From NCBI GenBank assembly GCA_035707825.1, contig DASSTR010000106.1:1-9814 (forward strand): a stretch of DNA of 9,814 nucleotides, read 5' to 3'. Each line of letters opens with the position of its first letter. Within the stretch, counting starts at the first letter, position 1. This DNA is from VRUE01 sp035707825. Lineage in GTDB: Bacteria > Actinomycetota > Thermoleophilia > Solirubrobacterales > 70-9. The notes below the pieces were generated by a model, which was given only the letters and a program-made list of their open reading frames with translations, made no database searches and had not been told where the DNA came from. Shown here in pieces: positions 6,221 through 9,814 of the stretch. The position numbers were made by a program, and so were the translations under genes.

Positions 6221-7048
6221 ATGGCACAGCAAACGACCTCCTCCCGTCGCTCCGGGCCGGGGCGAGCGCCCCGGTCGGCTTCGCGGCGGGGGGCGGCCTC
6301 GCACGAGTCGACGCCCTTTTCCACCGACCCCGGCGACGAGCTTCCCGTCGGCCTGCAGCTGAGCTGGCGGCTGCGGGCGCTGATTCGCACCGGCCGCCTC
6401 GCCGCCGGCGAGCGCCTCCCCAGCTTCCGCCGCCTCGCCGAGTGGGCGGGCGTGAACGTCAACACCGTGCGCGCCGTCTACGCGGACCTCGAGCAGGAGG
6501 GCCTCGTGGTCAGCCACCAGGGCCAGGGAACCTTCGTCGCCGACGGCACGGCGCCCGCCCCCGAGCTCGAGCAGATCGCCACCGAGGCGCTGCAGCGGGC
6601 CAGGGAGGCAGGGCTCAGCCCTCGCGAGCTCGCGATCGTCGCCACCGCCTGCGCGACGATGCCGGCCGATCCGGAGCAGTCGGACTTCCTGCCGGGGCTG
6701 GAGGAGAGCGGCGACGAGATCGAGGTCCGTCATGAGCTGCGCCGCCAGATCGGCAGGCTCGAGGCCGAGCTGGCCACCTACATCCGCGACCTTCCCGATG
6801 ACCTGCCCACCGCCCACCGCCGCGCCGAGGCGCACATCGCCGGCGTCGGGGAGCTGGAGCAGACCCGCGACACCCTGATCGCCAAGCTCTCGGAGGCCCA
6901 GCGGGCCGCAGCGCTGCGGGCCAGGGAAGAAGACGAGGCGCGGGCCAAACTTCGCAGGGAGCTCGACGATTCGGCCGCGGTCGAGCGCGCCGAGCCCGGG
7001 CCCGGCGCCCTCGGTAGGGCGATGAGCTGGTGGCGCGGCAGGGCCTGA
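6221..7048 (+). CDS. GntR-type transcriptional regulator with long helical C-terminal extension
   Basis: This 275-residue protein has a GntR winged helix-turn-helix at about residues 40-108. Recognisable parts are LRALIRTGRLAAGERLPSFR, the recognition segment around GVNVNTVRAVYADLEQEGLV, and the wing GQGTFVADG. Residues 1-38 are a basic, disordered-looking tail. The C-terminal 165 residues do not look like the FadR (FCD), HutC (UTRA) or aminotransferase-type MocR effector domains. They are charged and helical, with a probable coiled coil at about 168-255 rich in E, R, L and A, ending in GRAMSWWRGRA. The DNA-binding part is closest in style to the YtrA group, whose members are usually only about 120-130 residues and often control adjacent transporter genes. 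The stop lies 4 nt before the first permease start, so it probably regulates its own operon. Effector unknown. Confidence 0.85.
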   Translation: MAQQTTSSRRSGPGRAPRSASRRGAASHESTPFSTDPGDELPVGLQLSWRLRALIRTGRLAAGERLPSFRRLAEWAGVNVNTVRAVYADLEQEGLVVSHQGQGTFVADGTAPAPELEQIATEALQRAREAGLSPRELAIVATACATMPADPEQSDFLPGLEESGDEIEVRHELRRQIGRLEAELATYIRDLPDDLPTAHRRAEAHIAGVGELEQTRDTLIAKLSEAQRAAALRAREEDEARAKLRRELDDSAAVERAEPGPGALGRAMSWWRGRA

Positions 7049-7052
7049 GCTG

Positions 7053-7859
7053 GTGGAACGCCAAGGCTTAGGCCGCATAGTCATGCCCATCCAGTCCACC
7101 TTCGAAGAGGTGGGCGAGATGATGATCCTGACGGCGAAGACGATGCTCTCCGCCGTGCGGCCGCCCTACCCCTACGGGGAGGAGCTCTTCGGCCAGTTCC
7201 TCTTCGTGCTCGGGCTCTCCTGGTTCCCGATGACGATCTCCACCTTCGCGCTCTGCTTCGGGGCGCCGGGGCTGCAGGCGGCCGGGGTCCTCGACCTGAT
7301 CGGCGCCCTCGATCGCCTCGGCGGCTTCTTCGTCGTCACCGCCGTCCGCTTCATCGGCCCGATCGTCACCGCCGGCGTCGTCGCCGGTGTGGCCGGCACG
7401 GCGATCACCGCCGACCTCGGCGCCCGCAAAATCCGCGAGGAGCTCGACGCCCTGCAGGTGCTCGGCGTCGACCCGATCAAGAACCTCGTCGTGCCGCGCT
7501 TCATCGCCCTGATGGTGATCACCGGCCTGCTCGACGTCTTCGCGATCGTCTTCGGGCTGACCGCCGGCATGGCGGCCTCGCTTCTCTACGGCGCCCCGCT
7601 GGGCGGCTTCTTCGCCACCCTGTTCACCAACGCGCTGATCACCGACGTCTGGGGCTCGGTGCTGATGTGCACGCTGTTCGGCGCGATCATCGCGGTCGTC
7701 TGCTGCTACAAGGGCATGACCGCGTCGGGTGGGCCGGCCGGCGTCGGCCGCGCCGTCAACCAGGCGGTCGTGATCGCCTTCATGGGCTGCTTCTCCTTCC
7801 TCTACGTCTTCTCCGCCGTCCTGCTCGCCTCCAACCCGGAATTGCAGACGATCCGATGA
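7053..7859 (+). CDS. YrbE/MlaE-family ABC transporter permease, first of pair
   Basis: At 268 residues this is an integral membrane permease of the MlaE/YrbE family, which moves lipids, sterols or other hydrophobic compounds together with MCE proteins and an MlaF/MceG ATPase. The hallmark region is at about residues 115-150: GTAITADLGARKIREELDAL followed by QVLGVDPI and VVPR. Hydrophobic segments lie around 50-70, 92-115, 150-185, 190-225 and 235-260, with the conserved KGMTASGGPAGVG near 225-240. Start GTG 7053 has AGGG 9 nt upstream and follows the regulator stop by 4 nt. ATG 7083 is an alternative that would remove 10 residues and none of the conserved part. The second permease follows after 19 nt, in the YrbE-A/YrbE-B order of mce operons. 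No MCE or ATPase gene is in the window. Confidence 0.9.
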   Translation: MERQGLGRIVMPIQSTFEEVGEMMILTAKTMLSAVRPPYPYGEELFGQFLFVLGLSWFPMTISTFALCFGAPGLQAAGVLDLIGALDRLGGFFVVTAVRFIGPIVTAGVVAGVAGTAITADLGARKIREELDALQVLGVDPIKNLVVPRFIALMVITGLLDVFAIVFGLTAGMAASLLYGAPLGGFFATLFTNALITDVWGSVLMCTLFGAIIAVVCCYKGMTASGGPAGVGRAVNQAVVIAFMGCFSFLYVFSAVLLASNPELQTIR

Positions 7860-7862
7860 TCT

Positions 7863-7869
7863 GGAGGGG
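7863..7869 (+). promoter_or_regulatory. Ribosome binding site of the second permease
   Basis: GGAGGGG ends 9 nt before the GTG at 7879, a strong Shine-Dalgarno sequence just after the stop of the first permease. It supports the GTG start, for which no nearby ATG competes. Confidence 0.7.
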
Positions 7870-7878
7870 CCTGGTCCG

Positions 7879-8676
7879 GTGAACGAACTGCTGAGGACTC
7901 CGCGCGACTGGCTCGACACCGGCGGCGAGGTGGCCCGCTTCGGCTCCCGGGTCGGCGGCCTGGTCATCTCGGGTCGGGTCTTCAAGTTCTTCGGCGAGAG
8001 CCTGCGCCAGGCCGGGATCCTGATCCTCGGCTCGGCGCTGATCGTCTGGGCCTTCGTCTTCATCCTCGGCCTGCAGTGCGGGCTGATCGGGGCCTACTTC
8101 AGCCGCTCGATCGGAGCGCCCGGCAACGCCGGCCTCTTCTCCGCCTACTGCGACCTGCGCGAGGGGCTGCCCTACGCCTTCGGCTACATCCTCTCCGCCA
8201 AGGTTGGGACGGGAATCGTCGCCGAGCTCGGCGCGATGCGGATCTCCGACGAGATCGACGCGCTCGAGGTGATGGGGATACCGCCAGTCACCTTCCTGGC
8301 GGCGACGCGCCTCCTCGGCGCCTGGATCGCGATTCCCTTCCTCTACCTCGTCGGCATCGGCGTCGGCTACTTCGCCAGCTACATCGCCGTCGTCGATCAG
8401 GTGGGGGACGTCTCCTCCGGTGGCTACTTACTGATCTTCTGGACCTTCCAGACGCCCTTGGACATCCTTTTCAGCCTCACCAAGGCGATGGTGATGGCGA
8501 CGATCATCGTTTGCGTGGGCTGTTACTACGGCTACACGGCGTCGGGCGGCCCGGTCGGGGTCGGCACGGCGACGGCGCGCTCGATGGCGGTCAACATCAT
8601 CCTCGTCAACATCATCGGGATGCTCGGCACGCTGATCTTCTACGGCTCCAATCCGCGCGCCCCAATCGGGGGCTGA
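7879..8676 (+). CDS. YrbE/MlaE-family ABC transporter permease, second of pair
   Basis: This 265-residue protein is a paralogue of the preceding gene and the likely second half of a heterodimeric permease. The family loop reads GTGIVAELGAMRISDEIDAL then EVMGIPPVTFLAATR (about residues 112-148). The C-terminal half has the matching YGYTASGGPVGVG motif (about 220-232) and a final hydrophobic helix (about 238-256). The N-terminal 35 residues are amphipathic, as is usual before the first membrane helix. In mycobacterial and other actinobacterial mce loci the YrbE-A/YrbE-B pair is followed by six mce genes. Here a 117-nt gap and an unrelated dehydratase gene come next, so any MCE partners and the ATPase must be encoded elsewhere or are absent. 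Confidence 0.9.
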   Translation: MNELLRTPRDWLDTGGEVARFGSRVGGLVISGRVFKFFGESLRQAGILILGSALIVWAFVFILGLQCGLIGAYFSRSIGAPGNAGLFSAYCDLREGLPYAFGYILSAKVGTGIVAELGAMRISDEIDALEVMGIPPVTFLAATRLLGAWIAIPFLYLVGIGVGYFASYIAVVDQVGDVSSGGYLLIFWTFQTPLDILFSLTKAMVMATIIVCVGCYYGYTASGGPVGVGTATARSMAVNIILVNIIGMLGTLIFYGSNPRAPIGG

Positions 8677-8706
8677 GCCCGTTCCCTTGGCGCCTGAGCC
8701 CGTTCC
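8673..8706 (+). repeat. Two direct copies of CTGAGCCCGTTCC
   Basis: The 13-bp sequence occurs at 8673-8685 and 8694-8706, 21 bp apart, with the first copy overlapping the TGA stop of the second permease gene. Looser TGAGC echoes follow near 8724 and 8744. It could be a small duplication or a protein-binding pair; there is no hairpin or T-run to suggest a terminator. Confidence 0.6.
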
Positions 8707-8777
8707 TCTGGGACTTGGCGGTTTGAGCGGCGGACGCTGATCTGAGCGCCACGGTGGTTTGGATTTAGCGTTTGCGT

Positions 8778-8784
8778 GGAAGGA
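8778..8784 (+). promoter_or_regulatory. Ribosome binding site deciding the dehydratase start
   Basis: GGAAGGA ends 9 nt before ATG 8794. An in-frame GTG at 8776 would add six residues (MEGWIG) and overlaps this site, so the ATG is the better start. Confidence 0.65.
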
Positions 8785-8793
8785 TGGATAGGG

Positions 8794-9072
8794 ATGGCTG
8801 TTCTCGACGACTCCGAGATCGATGCGCGCCTTGGCGGCCTCTCCGGCTGGACCCGGTCGGGCGACGCGATCGCAAAGACCTTCGAGTGCGGCGATTTCGT
8901 CGGCTCGGTGAAGTTCGTCGACGGCATCGTTGCCCCCGCTGAGGAGATGAACCACCATCCCGACGTGGAGATCTCCTGGGACAAGGTGACGCTGACGCTC
9001 TCGACCCATTCCGAGGGCGGCCTGACCGAGAACGACTTCGAGCTGGCGGCGAAGCTCGACGCCCTCGCCTGA
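8794..9072 (+). CDS. 4a-hydroxytetrahydrobiopterin dehydratase (pterin-4a-carbinolamine dehydratase)
   Basis: The 92-residue protein matches the small PCD/DCoH family in length and motif. The family signature is visible as EEMNHHPDVEISW (50-62) with the H54-H55 pair, H72 in LSTHSEGGL, and D81 in TENDFELA. The enzyme dehydrates 4a-hydroxytetrahydropterin in the cytoplasm and so regenerates the pterin cofactor after aromatic amino acid hydroxylases. In bacteria lacking such hydroxylases, members are also linked to molybdopterin or folate metabolism. No hydroxylase is encoded nearby. It has its own ribosome site and lies 117 nt after the permease, so it may be a separate unit. The family call is firm and the partner pathway is unknown. 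Confidence 0.92.
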   Translation: MAVLDDSEIDARLGGLSGWTRSGDAIAKTFECGDFVGSVKFVDGIVAPAEEMNHHPDVEISWDKVTLTLSTHSEGGLTENDFELAAKLDALA

Positions 9073-9186
9073 GCACCTCTCCTGGCTGGATCGTCTCGCC
9101 CGTCGCTCCCGTCTTCATTCGAGCGGGCCGCCCTTCTTGGATTCTGGCTCGATCCCGCCCTGCCTTGATGCGACACTCCGGCCACA

Positions 9187-9534
9187 GTGGCAAAGCGTAA
9201 GAAGAGAGCGCCGAGGCAGAAGGCGGCGACGGTCGACTACACCGACGCCGAGGGCAATGTCCTCAGCCTGCGCGACTCCCTCAGCGCCGGGACGATCGCC
9301 AAGATCGGCGAGCCCCCGGCGGGGGACGCGACCTCGCTCGAGGATGCCTGGCACCGTCGCTTTGAGCTGATCTTCGAGCGCCTGGCGGTGCGCTGGGAGA
9401 TCGCCGGGCTGCCGCTGACCGAGCAGAAGATGCTCCTCGGCCGCTATCGCATGGCCGACGCCGAGACCCAGCGTTGGGTCCGGGAAACGATCGCGGAGCA
9501 CATCGACCGCTACATCCCCGAGCTGGCCGAATAG
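9187..9534 (+). CDS. Small hypothetical protein
   Basis: I do not recognise this 115-residue protein. It starts with a very basic stretch (MAKRKKRAPRQK), continues with a polar region containing YTDAEGNVLSLRDSLSAG (about 18-35), and from about residue 48 is predicted helical and amphipathic (EDAWHRRFELIFERLAVRW, then a segment ending in IAEHIDRYIPELAE). There are no cysteines, signal peptide or membrane segments. Codon use, with G/C-rich third positions, looks like that of its neighbours, which supports a real gene. The GTG start at 9187 is the only good upstream start; no clear Shine-Dalgarno precedes it, so it may be leaderless. The basic tail suggests nucleic acid or ribosome contact, which is speculative, though the next gene acts on ribosomes. 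Confidence 0.7.
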   Translation: MAKRKKRAPRQKAATVDYTDAEGNVLSLRDSLSAGTIAKIGEPPAGDATSLEDAWHRRFELIFERLAVRWEIAGLPLTEQKMLLGRYRMADAETQRWVRETIAEHIDRYIPELAE

Positions 9535-9592
9535 CAATGACGGGGCTGACCGAACCCGGTGCAATAGCAACGCTCTGGCTGGCGGTGTAGCC

Positions 9593-9814
9593 GTGGCCGA
9601 TGAGTTGAGAGTCGACGATCGCCTCTCGATCCCGCTCGCCGAGATCGAGCTGCGCGCGAGCAGGTCGTCCGGCCCCGGCGGCCAGCACGCCAACGTGACC
9701 GCGTCGCGGGTCGAAGCCGTCTTCGACGTCGAGGCGTCATCGGCGCTCGACGAGCGCCGGCGCCGGCTGCTGCTGCAGCGGCTCGGGCCGCGGGTCACCG
9801 CGGTCGCCCAGGAC
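9593..9814 (+). CDS. arfB: ArfB-like peptidyl-tRNA hydrolase, 5' part only
   Basis: A reading frame opens at GTG 9593 and runs without a stop to the window edge, giving 74 residues. It begins VADELRVDDRLSIPLAEIEL and then has SSGPGGQHANVTASRVE (residues 25-41), the class I release factor GGQ signature (G29-G30-Q31) in the form used by ArfB/YaeJ/ICT1. These proteins enter stalled ribosomes and hydrolyse peptidyl-tRNA without needing a stop codon. The gene starts directly with the catalytic domain, which separates it from full release factors RF1/RF2, where GGQ lies mid-protein. The diagnostic basic C-terminal tail of ArfB is beyond the window. The ribosome site is weak (GGCGG about 8-12 nt upstream). 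It follows the hypothetical gene by 58 nt. Confidence 0.85.
   Translation, partial: MADELRVDDRLSIPLAEIELRASRSSGPGGQHANVTASRVEAVFDVEASSALDERRRRLLLQRLGPRVTAVAQD

Noticed and set aside
8776..8793. Upstream GTG start for the dehydratase
   Set aside because: It overlaps the GGAAGGA ribosome site that serves ATG 8794, and the added MEGWIG is not typical of the family.
9119..9156. Inverted repeat TCGAGC / GCTCGA as a terminator after the dehydratase gene
   Set aside because: The arms are only 6 bp with a 22-nt loop and no T-run, so it is expected by chance in GC-rich DNA.

Overview
The window is 9.8 kb of GC-rich, densely packed bacterial chromosome. High GC, short or absent leaders (a well-formed promoter ending about 9 nt before one start codon), GTG/TTG starts and a tandem pair of YrbE-type permeases suggest an actinobacterium. 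A deep-branching soil lineage such as Thermoleophilia/Solirubrobacterales is my best guess, but this is inference from style, with no marker gene.

Left part (1-2999, minus strand): a two-gene operon, an EntS-like MFS exporter followed by a family 5 solute-binding lipoprotein. The genes overlap at TTGA and a GC-rich hairpin follows. The binding protein has no ABC permease or ATPase beside it.

Intergenic region 3000-3439: an AT-richer island next to the MFS start holds at least four copies of a TGCACAAGTT-like direct repeat at alternating 20- and 23-bp spacing, a probable operator. Beyond it, two back-to-back hairpins, one capped by a UACG tetraloop, have wobble pairs that fit only a plus-strand RNA. 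They lie in the leader region of the next gene.

Middle part (3440-6043, plus strand): a membrane-anchored HD-GYP protein, probably a cyclic di-GMP phosphodiesterase. Then come four tandem copies of a 33-bp unit that abut the start of a zinc-dependent alcohol dehydrogenase of the MDR family.

Right part (6044-8676, plus strand): a 51-bp almost perfect palindrome, a TTGACT-N17-TACTGT promoter, and an operon of a GntR-type regulator with an unusual helical C-terminus plus two YrbE/MlaE-type permeases. Such permeases normally work with an MCE substrate-binding protein and an MlaF/MceG ATPase in lipid transport. Neither partner is in the window.

End (8677-9814, plus strand): a pterin-4a-carbinolamine dehydratase, a small unrecognised protein, and the first 74 codons of an ArfB-like ribosome-rescue hydrolase with a GGQ motif, cut by the window edge. 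I see no mobile element, CRISPR array, tRNA or rRNA. No complete new system is evident; the non-coding elements are the most unusual part.
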